The notes: generated from the letters alone by a model not told the origin. Counted from the stretch's first letter, positions 53,486 through 62,611 are shown. The stretch: 64,000 nt of DNA from a candidate division KSB3 bacterium (GCA_002748425.1 PDSJ01000012.1:1-64000), one strand, 5' to 3'. A program made the numbers and translations.

Positions 53486-55264
53486 ATGCCGTCTCGCATC
53501 CCAGAGGAAACGATTGATGAAATTCGTATACAAAACGATATTACAGGACTGATCTCGGAATATGTTGTTTTGGAAAAAGCCGGACGGAATTTTAAAGGAC
53601 TGTGTCCTTTTCATCACGAAAAGACCCCTTCTTTCATAGTGAATCCGGGGAAGCAGATTTTCCATTGTTACGGCTGCGGTGAGGGCGGGAATGTGTTCAG
53701 CTTTCTGATGAAGCATGAAAAGTACAGCTTCCCCGAAGCTGTACGGGTGCTGGCTCAACGTGCCGGTATTCCCCTACAGGACCAAAAGCCCGCCCGGCAA
53801 TTGGAGCGCTATGAGGCATTGTATCGTGTGCAGCGAGAAGCAGCTCACTCCTTTTCCCGGAACCTTCTCAATCATCCGCAAGCTGCGTCTGTGCGTGAGT
53901 ATTTAGGGCGGCGCGGAATCAATGAGGAATTGATCCGAAATTTTTCATTAGGCTATGCCTTGCCGGAATGGGATGGACTCCGAAAAGTTCTTGCTTCACA
54001 GTATCCGTCTGATCTCATGCTTGAAAGCGGTTTAGCGATCAAAAAGAAAAACGGTAACGGTCAGTATGATCGTTTCCGAGATCGTTTGATGATCCCGATT
54101 TATGACGAGCGCGGACGAATCGCAGGATTTGGCGGGCGCACGCTCAGAGAAGGCGGGCCGAAATATCTTAACTCACCTGAAAGCATGATCTTTCACAAGT
54201 CAAGAACCTTATTCGGTCTGCATCAGGCAAAGGATGAAATTCGCCGTTTGGGCTCTATTCTGATTGTCGAAGGTTATTTTGACATGATTATCCCCTATGG
54301 ACATGGTGTCAAAAACATTGCAGCGACAATGGGAACCGCACTGACCGAACAACATCTGCGCTTGTTGCAGCGCTACGCAAGGAAGGTGGTGTTGATCTTT
54401 GACTCCGATCCGGCAGGCGTGAAGGCGGTAATGCGTACCCTCGATCTCTTTCTGGCTTCCGACGTCGAGGTTCGAGCGGTTGTCCTGCCGCAAGGGGAAG
54501 ATCCTGATTCGTTTGTCAGAAAAAAGGGCGCGGACAGGTTCCGAAAGGCTGTTGAAAATGCACCGATGCTGCTGGACTTCATCCGGGATCGCATTGTTGA
54601 GCGTTATGATCTGTCGCGTGTCGAACAGCAGATCGAATGCGCCAATCAAATTTTACCAATGATGATGAAAATTCGAAATATCATTGAACGGAACGCTCAA
54701 ATTTCAAAAACCGCCGATGTGCTGCATGTGACGGACGTCTCGATTCTGCAGCAGTTCAAAAGGATGGCGGAAAGCGGAACATCGCGGATTGAATACCCTT
54801 CGCGCGCGCGCGCCTCTGCAAGCATGCCGATCCTGGAGCAATATTTGATCAAAGCCTTGTTAAAGGATAAACGTTTGATCTTAGGCGTCAAAGATGCATT
54901 AAAGCTGGAGGAGCTTTCATCTCCACTCAGTCGAAAGATCGTACAAGAGTTGTTCGTCTATAGTGATAAAGCTGATTTTGAGGCGCAAATCTTTGATGCA
55001 TTTCAGACGTCAGAAGCACGGGAAGAGCTCTCAATGCTGCTGATCCGGAGCGATGAAATTGTCGATCCAGCCAGAACTGTGCGGGATTGCCTGCTCGAGT
55101 TACATCGAAAACCGCTTGAACGGGCAACTCGTCATGTCAGTATACGGGTCAGGGAAGCCCAGGAAAAGAAGGATGTGAAACGCTTGGAAGAGTTGCTTGA
55201 GCAAAAAAATAAAGATTTAGTACGAAAACAGCAGAATCGTCCACAAAAAAAGAAAGAATTGTAA
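53486..55264 (+). CDS. dnaG: DNA primase
   Basis: A 592-residue primase. The CHC2 zinc domain reads CPFHHEKTPSFIVNPGKQ...FHCYGCGEGGNVFSF (about 38-72). The RNA-polymerase core with TOPRIM (about 255-340) has ILIVEGYFDMI and VVLIFDSDPAGVKAV. The C-terminal helicase-interaction region is helical. An alternating CG tract (about 54800-54812) encodes Arg/Ala in the linker SRARASAS. It is followed 148 bases later by rpoD, the conserved macromolecular-synthesis arrangement. Confidence 0.97.
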   Translation: MPSRIPEETIDEIRIQNDITGLISEYVVLEKAGRNFKGLCPFHHEKTPSFIVNPGKQIFHCYGCGEGGNVFSFLMKHEKYSFPEAVRVLAQRAGIPLQDQKPARQLERYEALYRVQREAAHSFSRNLLNHPQAASVREYLGRRGINEELIRNFSLGYALPEWDGLRKVLASQYPSDLMLESGLAIKKKNGNGQYDRFRDRLMIPIYDERGRIAGFGGRTLREGGPKYLNSPESMIFHKSRTLFGLHQAKDEIRRLGSILIVEGYFDMIIPYGHGVKNIAATMGTALTEQHLRLLQRYARKVVLIFDSDPAGVKAVMRTLDLFLASDVEVRAVVLPQGEDPDSFVRKKGADRFRKAVENAPMLLDFIRDRIVERYDLSRVEQQIECANQILPMMMKIRNIIERNAQISKTADVLHVTDVSILQQFKRMAESGTSRIEYPSRARASASMPILEQYLIKALLKDKRLILGVKDALKLEELSSPLSRKIVQELFVYSDKADFEAQIFDAFQTSEAREELSMLLIRSDEIVDPARTVRDCLLELHRKPLERATRHVSIRVREAQEKKDVKRLEELLEQKNKDLVRKQQNRPQKKKEL

Positions 55265-55412
55265 AAAAAGATGACATTTGTTCTTGAAAAATGAGCTAAA
55301 AATTAACATATTACAGTAAAGGCGGTATGGTCCTTGAGAGAATTGTACAGGAAGTGTTTTTTGAGCAGAATGACCGTGTGAGTTCAAAAAACGATATAAA
55401 GGGGATGGAAGT

Positions 55413-57185
55413 ATGAATGATGCGTTGAAAATACCTGAAGTACGAAAGCTGATCGCACTGGGTAAAGAGAAGGGTTTTCTCAATTATGATGAAATAAACG
55501 ATCATCTTCCGGCAGACGTCGTAGCCCCTGAACAGTTAGACGATATTTTTGTTCTGCTCGATAAAATGGACATTGAGATTACTGACAAGCGGAAAACTCC
55601 TGAAGCTGAACGAACCGCGCTCCTGATAAAAGGAAAAACAAAAACTCGAAGTACAAGGGAAGTTGTGAAAGCTGAAGACCTTGGAAAAACCGACGATCCA
55701 GTTCGGATGTACCTTCGGGAGATGGGGACGGTCCCTCTTCTGACGCGGGAAGGAGAGATTGAGATCGCCAAACGGATCGAGCAGGGCCGGAATGAAGTGA
55801 TCCAGGCGGTCACGAGCACGCGTATTGCCGTGCGGGAAGTGATTAATTTAGCAAAGCGCTTTCAGGCAAATCGTATTAAGATTCGTGAATTTGTTCAGGT
55901 CACAGACAGCGATGAAATTAAAGAAAATCGGATTGATGAATTAGAGCAGGAAGTTCTCAACCGGGCCGAAGAAATGAAGAAAAGTGAAAAGGAGATGGTT
56001 CGGCTCGAAAGTATCCTGAGTTCAGGCAATGTTGAGAGTCAGAAACGCAAAAAAATTGATGTGGTGATTCGGGCAGAAATGGAGAAATGTTCCGGCTTGC
56101 TCATGGAGTTGAGACTGCATCCGAATCAAATTCAGCGGATTGTGGGAAAAATTAAGGGGCTGGTCAAACGTATCGAACGAGGAGAAAGCGAAATTGCAGT
56201 GTGCGAACGCCAGATGGGGATGACAGTCGGTGAATTAAAAAAATATTCCCGGCGTTTGAAACGGGCGGAAGAAGAGGAACGCAAGGCGATCGAAACTGAG
56301 AAAAGAATAAGCTTGGATATGGTGGAAGAGTACGAACGTATCATTCGAAACGGGCGCCGTAAAATTCGCCGTGTCGAGCTGGAAGCGTGCGTGTCAGCAA
56401 CTCGTCTGAAAAAAATCCTCCAACGAATTGAGATCGGTGAAGCTCGCGCTGAAAATGCGAAGAGCGAATTAGTACAGGCAAATTTGCGTCTTGTGGTCAG
56501 TATTGCTAAAAAATACACAAATCGCGGGTTACAATTTTTGGACCTGATTCAGGAAGGCAATATCGGCTTGATGAAAGCTGTGGATAAATTTGAGTATCAG
56601 CGCGGATATAAGTTCAGCACCTATGCAACCTGGTGGATCCGGCAGGCAATTACACGTTCGATTGCTGATCAGGCTCGTACGATTCGTATTCCGGTTCACA
56701 TGATCGAGACGATCAATAAGCTGATTAAAACGTCACGCTATTTGGTTCAGGAACTTGGGCGGAAGCCCACCACTGCTGAAATCGCCGAAAAAATGAACCT
56801 GCCGATTGAGAAGGTTCGGAAGGTCATGAAAATCGCTCAGGAACCGATTTCGCTGGAAACGCCTATCGGCAAGGAAGAGGACAGCCATCTGGGTGATTTT
56901 ATCGAAGATAAAGGAGCCTTGGCTCCGTCAGATGCCGTGGTTGGCCGGGATCTGAAAGAGCAGACTCGTCAAGTGTTAAGTACCTTGACGTACCGGGAAG
57001 AAAAAGTGCTGCGTATGCGTTTTGGGATTGGTGATAACAATGTGTCTGGCCTTTCAGAGTCCGGGAAAGATTTTGATATTACCCGTGAGCGTATCGGCGA
57101 AATAGAAAAAAATGCGCTGGGAGCCTTGCGGGACCTCAGCGCCGGAGGCCATAAGCTTCGCAGTTTTTTAACTGAAAAAAAATAA
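55413..57185 (+). CDS. rpoD: RNA polymerase primary sigma factor with altered -35 helix
   Basis: A 590-residue sigma-70. Region 1.1 is at about 1-60, region 1.2 at [22 protein letters not shown], a charged non-conserved region to about 330, and region 2 intact ([20 protein letters not shown]; Gln and Thr that read the -10 are kept). Region 3 and the start of region 4 ([13 protein letters not shown]) are also intact. Helix 4.2 reads TRERIGEIE instead of TRERIRQIE: Gly562 and Glu563 replace the Arg and Gln (E. coli R588, Q589) of the -35 recognition helix. Downstream KALRKLRH is NALGALRD, losing basic residues used by activators. The frame was checked codon by codon. Confidence 0.95.
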   Translation: MNDALKIPEVRKLIALGKEKGFLNYDEINDHLPADVVAPEQLDDIFVLLDKMDIEITDKRKTPEAERTALLIKGKTKTRSTREVVKAEDLGKTDDPVRMYLREMGTVPLLTREGEIEIAKRIEQGRNEVIQAVTSTRIAVREVINLAKRFQANRIKIREFVQVTDSDEIKENRIDELEQEVLNRAEEMKKSEKEMVRLESILSSGNVESQKRKKIDVVIRAEMEKCSGLLMELRLHPNQIQRIVGKIKGLVKRIERGESEIAVCERQMGMTVGELKKYSRRLKRAEEEERKAIETEKRISLDMVEEYERIIRNGRRKIRRVELEACVSATRLKKILQRIEIGEARAENAKSELVQANLRLVVSIAKKYTNRGLQFLDLIQEGNIGLMKAVDKFEYQRGYKFSTYATWWIRQAITRSIADQARTIRIPVHMIETINKLIKTSRYLVQELGRKPTTAEIAEKMNLPIEKVRKVMKIAQEPISLETPIGKEEDSHLGDFIEDKGALAPSDAVVGRDLKEQTRQVLSTLTYREEKVLRMRFGIGDNNVSGLSESGKDFDITRERIGEIEKNALGALRDLSAGGHKLRSFLTEKK

Positions 57186-57298
57186 ACAACAGTCGTGCGA
57201 ACAGTATATCTTCCGCAGCGCTGTCTAGAGAGAAGGGGTGAACCAGGATCTTTCCTGCCAGGATGGGCCGCGTATCTGCGTTTCACATGAAATAAATG

Positions 57299-57327
57299 TT
57301 GACAATTTTACAGTACTTTCCTATGTA
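57299..57327 (+). promoter_or_regulatory. Promoter of the tRNA gene
   Basis: TTGACA at 57299-57304, 17 bases, TATGTA at 57322-57327; transcription would start about a dozen bases before the tRNA. Confidence 0.55.
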
Positions 57328-57346
57328 AGACCACACTACGCGTCAG

Positions 57347-57420
57347 GGGCCCATAGCTCAGTTGGCTAGAGCCACCGGCTCATAACCGGTTGGTCCCAGG
57401 TTCGAATCCTGGTGGGCCCA
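57347..57420 (+). tRNA. tRNA with CAT anticodon (elongator Met, or Ile2 if lysidine-modified)
   Basis: A 74-base cloverleaf: acceptor GGGCCCA/TGGGCCC, D stem GCTC/GAGC, anticodon stem ACCGG/CCGGT with loop CTCATAA (CAT at 57381-57383), T arm CCAGG-TTCGAAT-CCTGG, discriminator A. CCA is not encoded. C4-G69 and C5-G68 pairs are favoured by TilS, so tRNA-Ile2 is possible; the sequence does not decide. It is not an initiator, because the anticodon stem lacks the three G-C pairs. A T8 run right after the gene probably ends transcription. Confidence 0.95.
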
Positions 57421-57577
57421 TCTTTTTTTTCATTCCTCTCTGCTGAATTCCTTTCAGCTTTTATGGGAGCATCAGCAATTTTTTAGGCATAGCTTCCGGT
57501 ATTTTTGTCACGCAGCATTGTTCTCCTCAGTCAGATCATGATTCCGATGCTGCTGCTGATTGTATAAGCGACTTGCG

Positions 57578-57955
57578 TCATATAAGACACGCTAACAAGT
57601 TGCCAGCCCACACCAGCCCGAGTCCAACAAAGACCTGAAGACTGATAACCAGAGCGCCTGTGAAGAATTGACCACCTTGAACAAAGAGAAAGACCTCGTA
57701 ATTAAATGTCGAGAAGGTTGTGAAACTTCCCAGGAATCCGATGAAGAGAAAGAGCCGGAATTCCGGAGAAAAGATCTGACGGCTCTCTGCCAGGCCGCTC
57801 AGAAAGCCGATGAGAAAACAGCCGAGCATATTGACGACAAAGGTCCCGCAGGATAAGCAGGAGAAGCCCGGAATACGCTGGATGAATGCGCTGACAAAGT
57901 AGCGGCAGCTTGCGCCGATAAAACCGCCACTTCCAATACAGAGTATTTTTAGCAT
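57578..57955 (-). CDS. crcB: Fluoride ion channel CrcB/Fluc
   Basis: A 125-residue, four-helix dual-topology membrane protein exporting fluoride. Motifs: GGFIGASCRYFVS (about 10-22), GTFVVNMLGCFLIGFLSG (Asn pore residue) and GFLGSFTTFSTFNYE (phenylalanine box). It lies 48 bases after the esterase gene, too short for a separate fluoride riboswitch, and none is seen. Confidence 0.95.
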   Translation of the reverse strand: MLKILCIGSGGFIGASCRYFVSAFIQRIPGFSCLSCGTFVVNMLGCFLIGFLSGLAESRQIFSPEFRLFLFIGFLGSFTTFSTFNYEVFLFVQGGQFFTGALVISLQVFVGLGLVWAGNLLACLI

Positions 57956-58003
57956 AAGTGCTTTGTGTCCAGCGAATGATTCATCATTTTTGCGGGTCTC
58001 TCC

Positions 58004-58966
58004 TTACAACTCACTCATAAAGCGAAAAATTCGATCCTGGTGACCAGGGAGATTTTCGTGGCCGAAGTCAGGATAGATCGCGAGTTCTTTTGTTGATTCG
58101 ATTTTATTGTAGGCAGCAAATTGAGTCGATGGTGGACATATCCTGTCCATCAGACCGACCGCCATCAAGACCTCTCCCTGGATGCGCCGGCTGAAATGCT
58201 GGACATCGATATAACCCAGTTTGGTGAAGACCTCTTCTTCACGCTGGTGCATCGGATCAAAGTGACGAAAATAGTCTTGCAGCTCTTTGTAGGCATCCAC
58301 AGTCAGATCGAGCTCCCAAACACGCTTATAGTCGCAGAGAAAGGGATATACCGGGGCAACGCGGCGAATGCGAGGCTCCAGAGCCGAACATGCGAGAGCC
58401 AGACCTCCGCCCTGGCTCTCGCCGCTTGCACCGACTCGTTCTTCATCTACGTCCGGCATGTCCATTACGATTTTTGCTAATTGGGCCGTATCAAGGAAGA
58501 TTTGATGATAAAGTGCTCGATCCGGCGTGTCGTCGAGACCGCGAATGATGTGACCGTGATGCGTGTTACCACTTACCCCACCCCGATCTTCTGAGCGTCC
58601 TGCCTGTCCCCGGCAGTCAAGGGCTGCGACGGTATAGCCGTGCGCCGCATAGGCTAGTTTGTCATACCAGTCTCCGGAGTCTCCGGTATAACCGTGAAAC
58701 ATCAGCAGGGCCGGATGCGGAGCCGGCGCATTTTTCGGACGCAGCAACTTAGCATGAATCCGCGATCCTCCAACGCCAGTGAAATAGAGTGAAAAACATT
58801 CGGCAAAGGCAGTCTGGAATTTGGTTGGACACAATTCCACTTCCGGATCGAGCGCTTGCATCTCCCGCAGCGCGTTGTCCCAGAATGCATCAAAATCCGC
58901 AGGACGGGGATTGCAGCCCTGATAGGAAGACAGTTCTTTTAATGGCATGTCAAATGTGAGCGGCAT
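58004..58966 (-). CDS. Acetyl xylan esterase / cephalosporin-C deacetylase (AXE1 family)
   Basis: A 320-residue alpha/beta hydrolase deacetylating xylo-oligosaccharides or similar acetyl esters. Nucleophile motif GASGESQGGG (Ser about 180), oxyanion segment FHGYTGDSGDW, RGQAGRSED, GLMDRICPPSTQFAAYN and catalytic His in DFGHENLPGH. ATG 58966 follows AAGGAG and gives the standard AXE1 start MPLTFDMPLKELSSY. No signal peptide, so it acts on imported oligosaccharides. Confidence 0.93.
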   Translation of the reverse strand: MPLTFDMPLKELSSYQGCNPRPADFDAFWDNALREMQALDPEVELCPTKFQTAFAECFSLYFTGVGGSRIHAKLLRPKNAPAPHPALLMFHGYTGDSGDWYDKLAYAAHGYTVAALDCRGQAGRSEDRGGVSGNTHHGHIIRGLDDTPDRALYHQIFLDTAQLAKIVMDMPDVDEERVGASGESQGGGLALACSALEPRIRRVAPVYPFLCDYKRVWELDLTVDAYKELQDYFRHFDPMHQREEEVFTKLGYIDVQHFSRRIQGEVLMAVGLMDRICPPSTQFAAYNKIESTKELAIYPDFGHENLPGHQDRIFRFMSEL

Positions 58967-59018
58967 AGTCGTTTTTCTCCTTCCGATACTTCTGTGCATG
59001 TAATCTGTAAGTCATTGA

Positions 59019-59201
59019 CGTTCTCCCGGGAGGCTGGAGCTTTGTCAAGAAAAGCGTGAGCTTATCACCAGAATCAGGGATCGCATCTGCAAACTGCTGA
59101 AGCTGTCGGATGATAAAGAAGAGCTGAGTAAGGCTGCGATTATAAACATTGAGCGGGGATGGGGGGAAGCAGATATTTTGCCACATTGTGGGCTGTTATG
59201 A
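59019..59201 (+). pseudogene. Possible coding remnant on the opposite strand
   Basis: An open plus-strand frame of 60 codons without ATG, ending at TGA 59199-59201. It reads like a charged helical C-terminus (ELITRIRDRICKLLKLSDD, KEELSKAAIINIERGWGEAD) and is followed 13 bases later by a plus-oriented hairpin with a T5 tail. It may be the 3' end of a deleted gene. I do not recognise the family. Confidence 0.3.
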
Positions 59202-59213
59202 GCTTTGGAGGAG

Positions 59214-59241
59214 AAGCCGTTGGCCCAGCCAACGGCTTTTT
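59214..59241 (+). terminator. Strong intrinsic terminator, possibly bidirectional
   Basis: A perfect eleven-base stem (AAGCCGTTGGC and GCCAACGGCTT, arms 59214-59224 and 59228-59238) with a CCA loop; the plus strand continues the stem into a T5 run. It lies 10 bases after the dctM stop and may also end the minus-strand TRAP transcript, although the minus-strand tail is C/T-mixed. Confidence 0.65.
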
Positions 59242-59250
59242 CGTGATCGA

Positions 59251-60585
59251 TTAATGCCCCATCATTTTTGACGGCAGCCAGGTGATAATTCCTGGAAAGA
59301 TGGTGCAGAGAATCAACGTGAAAATAATGATCGCGATAAACGGGAGGACGCCTTTGATGATGTCATCCATTGTGACACCCAGTTCAGGCGGCGCAGTTCC
59401 TTTGCAGACAAAGATTGACATTGCCATCGGCGGCGTTTGAAATGCCATCTGTAAATTAATACAGATCATCATACCCGCCCATAACGGGTTGAACCCTAAT
59501 TCTTTCAGGATCGGAGAAAAGATCGGGACAATAATAAATACAATTCCGATCCACTCGATAAACATCCCCAGCAGAAACACAATGAGCATCACCACTGCAA
59601 ATGCGCCCCATTTCCCGCCAGGAGTCGCCATAATCGCATTTGAAACGACTTCGCCGCATCCGGCGCTCATAAACACGCCGACAAAGGCATAGCAGGCTCC
59701 GGCAATCAGCACCACAAACGCGCTCACGCGTAAGGTTTCAATGGCTGAATGTTTGACCAGTTGCCAACTGAATTTCTTATAGGCGATCGCCAACCCAACG
59801 GCTGCCACGCTCCCGACAGCTGCAGCTTCGGTCGGAGGAGCGATTCCGGTAAAGATTGTTCCCAGCACTGCGGTGATCAGTATGACAGGCGGAAGCAGTG
59901 ATTTGGCAAGACGCCTCATTTTTTCCGAGCTCGATCGTTTGTTGCGTTCTCCTGGAGGAATCGGAGGCCCAAGCTCTGGTTTCAAATAACAACTAATGCT
60001 GATATAGGCAACATATAAGCCTGATAACATCAGGCCGGGAAACACCGCGCCGATAAACATCTGACCAACGGAAATTCCGGCCTGTGGCCCGTAGACGACC
60101 AGCATGATGCTGGGGGGAATTAAAATTCCAAGCGTGCCGGCGGCAACACAGGTGCCGGAGGCTAATGATTTATTATACCCGCGTGTCACCATCGGGCCGA
60201 GCGCAATCAGCGTGAGAATCGTGACAGAGGCTGTAATCACGCCCAGACACGCTGCAAGAATCGTCCCGACGATCACGGTTACGACGGCAAGTCCGCCTTT
60301 AAATCCGCTCAAGCTTTCATAGAGACTTTCGTACAGTTCTTCTGCGATCCCTGATGCCTGAAGCACCACGCCCATAAAGGTAAAGAGCGGCACCGAGAGA
60401 TATGGATAATTCAGTGTCAGCTCATACAAACGGCTGTATAAGATATGACCGGCGATATCAGGCCCGAATAACACGACACCGGAGATGGCCCCAATACTTC
60501 CAATGACAAATGCAATTGGGAAACCGGTCAGGACGAGCGTCAGAACTCCCCCAAACATTAACAACGTGACTATTTCCGGACTCAT
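59251..60585 (-). CDS. dctM: TRAP transporter large permease DctM
   Basis: A 444-residue, about 12-helix inner-membrane subunit driving sodium-coupled uptake with DctP and DctQ. Family signatures: LTGFPIAFVIGSIG near the start, VPLFTFMGVVLQASG, GTLGILIPPSIMLVVYG (about 150) and LGMFIEWIGIVFIIVPIFSPILKELG (about 340-365, in two pieces). ATG 60585 starts 1 base after the dctQ stop. Confidence 0.95.
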   Translation of the reverse strand: MSPEIVTLLMFGGVLTLVLTGFPIAFVIGSIGAISGVVLFGPDIAGHILYSRLYELTLNYPYLSVPLFTFMGVVLQASGIAEELYESLYESLSGFKGGLAVVTVIVGTILAACLGVITASVTILTLIALGPMVTRGYNKSLASGTCVAAGTLGILIPPSIMLVVYGPQAGISVGQMFIGAVFPGLMLSGLYVAYISISCYLKPELGPPIPPGERNKRSSSEKMRRLAKSLLPPVILITAVLGTIFTGIAPPTEAAAVGSVAAVGLAIAYKKFSWQLVKHSAIETLRVSAFVVLIAGACYAFVGVFMSAGCGEVVSNAIMATPGGKWGAFAVVMLIVFLLGMFIEWIGIVFIIVPIFSPILKELGFNPLWAGMMICINLQMAFQTPPMAMSIFVCKGTAPPELGVTMDDIIKGVLPFIAIIIFTLILCTIFPGIITWLPSKMMGH

Positions 60586-60586
60586 A

Positions 60587-61105
60587 TCAATCAAGAGCTT
60601 CCCCCTTTACATAAAAATAGATATCCCTCGCAAATTTTGCACTTCCCTGAAGCAGCAGCAAGAAGGTTCCCAGCGCAAATATTGTACGATACGGTGCTGC
60701 CGGAGGATACCAGAATGTGGACGTCATGGTTTCATTGATGCGCCATGCCCGAATCGCCCAAGAACTAGAGCTGATCAGCAATGCGATCACCAACGGGAAA
60801 AACAGAAAAAGAGCGCTGAGGGCGTTCATCAGCGCCTGATATTTCGGAGAAAGTTTTCGGTACACGAGATCGACCCGAATATGTGAATCGTGCAGGTGAT
60901 CGTAGGACCAGCCCAAGGTATAAAGCGCTCCACCGGCCATACACAAGACGTCATAGGCCCAGACCGTCGGCGCATTAAAAAAATGTCTCGCAACCGTGTC
61001 ATAGGCTCCGGCCAGGACGAGTACCCAGGCGCACCATTTCGCAATAGATCCGGAATATTCACTCGCAGTGTCAATGAACGTAAATATTTTTTTTAATATG
61101 AGCAT
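60587..61105 (-). CDS. dctQ: TRAP transporter small permease DctQ
   Basis: A 172-residue four-helix membrane subunit that accompanies DctM. Typical features are DTVARHFFNAPTVWAYDVLC (about 38-57), SHIRVDLVYRKLSPKYQALM and the final helix before FARDIYFYVKGE. It starts at ATG 61105, 154 bases after dctP; the gap holds a strong hairpin. Confidence 0.92.
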   Translation of the reverse strand: MLILKKIFTFIDTASEYSGSIAKWCAWVLVLAGAYDTVARHFFNAPTVWAYDVLCMAGGALYTLGWSYDHLHDSHIRVDLVYRKLSPKYQALMNALSALFLFFPLVIALLISSSSWAIRAWRINETMTSTFWYPPAAPYRTIFALGTFLLLLQGSAKFARDIYFYVKGEALD

Positions 61106-61170
61106 GAGAACATCTGAGAAGTAGAAGAGTTACAGAGCAGCGCCCGGACAACGTACGTGGATGCACCACC

Positions 61171-61206
61171 CCCATCGGGTTGAGGGAAAACTCTCAGCCC
61201 GATGGG
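61171..61206 (-). terminator. Hairpin after the TRAP binding-protein gene
   Basis: A 14-pair stem (CCCATCGGGTTGAG with CTCAGCCCGATGGG, one G-U) and an eight-base loop, located 54 bases past the dctP stop. No T-tract: probably transcript stabilisation or partial termination, as after the ABC binding-protein gene at 10642. Confidence 0.6.
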
Positions 61207-61259
61207 AAACGACGACGGTACTCCCATAGCTCCGCCATTCTCTGCGATGACACTGACGG

Positions 61260-62312
61260 TTATTGAGTCGTTGAATACGAAGCCCCAAAATTGTTCATCG
61301 AATTCAGAATTTCGGCATAGATCGGTTTTTCCGAGCCCGCCTTGGCAGCATAAAATTTCTCAGCTTCCGAGGCGATGGCTTCTTCAACTTCTTTCGGCAG
61401 TTTATACACGTCACAGCCAGCATCTTTGAATTTACTGATCGCTTTGATCGATTCACTGGTCAAAAACTCATGCTGTGCCTGCGTCCAGTTCCCGATAAGA
61501 TCCTGCACTAATTGTTTCAGATCGTCAGGCAGTTCCTCCCAGGCTTGTTTGTTCACAAAAAATACCTGCGGATCACTGGGAGCACGGCTGGGGGAGAGGA
61601 CGACATAATCGGCGATTTCCTGGAAATGCATATCCCAGTTCGATGCCAGGGTTGAATATTCAAAGGCATCGATGGTTCCACGCTGCATGGCTTCATACAG
61701 CTCGCCTCCGGGCAGGAAGACCACAGAAGCGCCCATTTTAGCCAGGATCTCACCGCCATCACCGGACGCGCGCATTTTCAAGCCCTTCAGGTCATCAACG
61801 TGTTCAATTTTCTTTTTAGAATGCAGGAATACTTCCGCTGGCAGAGGAGAGAGAGCCCCGGGAAAGGTTATCACATTGTAGCCTTCCATCATTTTGTTCA
61901 TAAGGTCTGCGCCACCGGCATAGTTGAACCATGTCCGTAATGCTTCCCCCGGAAGGCCGCCAGGCCGCGAACTGATGAGTCCGGCCGCTTTCCATTTATC
62001 CAAATTATACATCGGGCAGGTATACGCCATTTGTAAAACCCCTTCGCTGACAGCATCAAGCTCTTTAGTGGCAGGTACCACGGAGCCGCCGACAAATGCT
62101 TTCACGACAAGGCGCCCTCCGCTCGCTTTTGTAATAGCTTCACAGAGCTTATCATGAAAAATTTGTGACGGGTCTGTCGCAGGTCCGTGTCCTGAAGATT
62201 TCCAGACGATTTTGTCGGCAGCTGATGCAGGTGTGGACGCGGCGATTATCCCTCCTGTAAGCAGAAACATTATAAGGGCTGCTGTCAAAACGTGTTTCTT
62301 GTGAGTACACAT
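61260..62312 (-). CDS. dctP: TRAP transporter solute-binding protein DctP
   Basis: A 350-residue periplasmic protein of the DctP/TakP/YiaO group. Signal peptide about 1-32 (LTAALIMFLLTGGIIAAS, then ASAA). The ligand-binding arginine-type motif lies in LKGLKMRASGDGGEILAKMGA (about 175-195), followed by GELYEAMQRGTIDAFEYSTL. The binding protein comes first in the operon dctP-dctQ-dctM, behind a sigma-54 promoter and beside the activator gene. The ligand, usually a carboxylate, is unknown. Confidence 0.95.
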   Translation of the reverse strand: MCTHKKHVLTAALIMFLLTGGIIAASTPASAADKIVWKSSGHGPATDPSQIFHDKLCEAITKASGGRLVVKAFVGGSVVPATKELDAVSEGVLQMAYTCPMYNLDKWKAAGLISSRPGGLPGEALRTWFNYAGGADLMNKMMEGYNVITFPGALSPLPAEVFLHSKKKIEHVDDLKGLKMRASGDGGEILAKMGASVVFLPGGELYEAMQRGTIDAFEYSTLASNWDMHFQEIADYVVLSPSRAPSDPQVFFVNKQAWEELPDDLKQLVQDLIGNWTQAQHEFLTSESIKAISKFKDAGCDVYKLPKEVEEAIASEAEKFYAAKAGSEKPIYAEILNSMNNFGASYSTTQ

Positions 62313-62439
62313 ACAAAGCCTCCTGTGATTGTGTTGATTGTGAGTGAATGAAGATTCTGACTGCGTATAAGTGAGACATTACTGATAGTATGGCGACAGC
62401 ATTTATATGTCATCGCAATCTCAGTATTTTTGTAAGTAT

Positions 62440-62454
62440 GCAATCGTTGTGCCA
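62440..62454 (-). promoter_or_regulatory. Sigma-54 (-24/-12) promoter of the TRAP operon
   Basis: The minus strand reads TGGCAC-AACGA-TTGC, preceded by C and followed by A: an almost perfect match to YTGGCAC-N5-TTGCW. It lies about 130 bases before the dctP start codon; transcription should begin near 62428. Confidence 0.88.
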
Positions 62455-62543
62455 GCTATGCTGGGGCTTTCGGACACCGCTAATTGTGCAGGGAAAGAGC
62501 TGCATCAACAGGGCGCAGGGTGTAGAGAGAAGCGTAGACAGAT

Positions 62544-62560
62544 ATGCAATTTTTGCGTAT
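62544..62560. promoter_or_regulatory. Activator site 1 (palindrome TGCAA-N3-TTGCG)
   Basis: ATGCAATTTTTGCGTAT; core 62545-62557, centre 62551, about 123 bases upstream of the predicted start. Differs from site 2 at one of 17 positions. Confidence 0.65.
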
Positions 62561-62611
62561 ATGATGCCAGATAATTTATAAAGTCTTTAGAAATCAATAT
62601 GATAACATGGG

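Noticed and set aside
54795..54815. Alternating CG tract in dnaG as a recombination or Z-DNA element
   Set aside because: It simply encodes an Arg/Ala linker and is too short to assign a function.
57956..58003. Fluoride riboswitch before crcB
   Set aside because: Only 48 bases separate the genes and the crcB-motif consensus was not seen.
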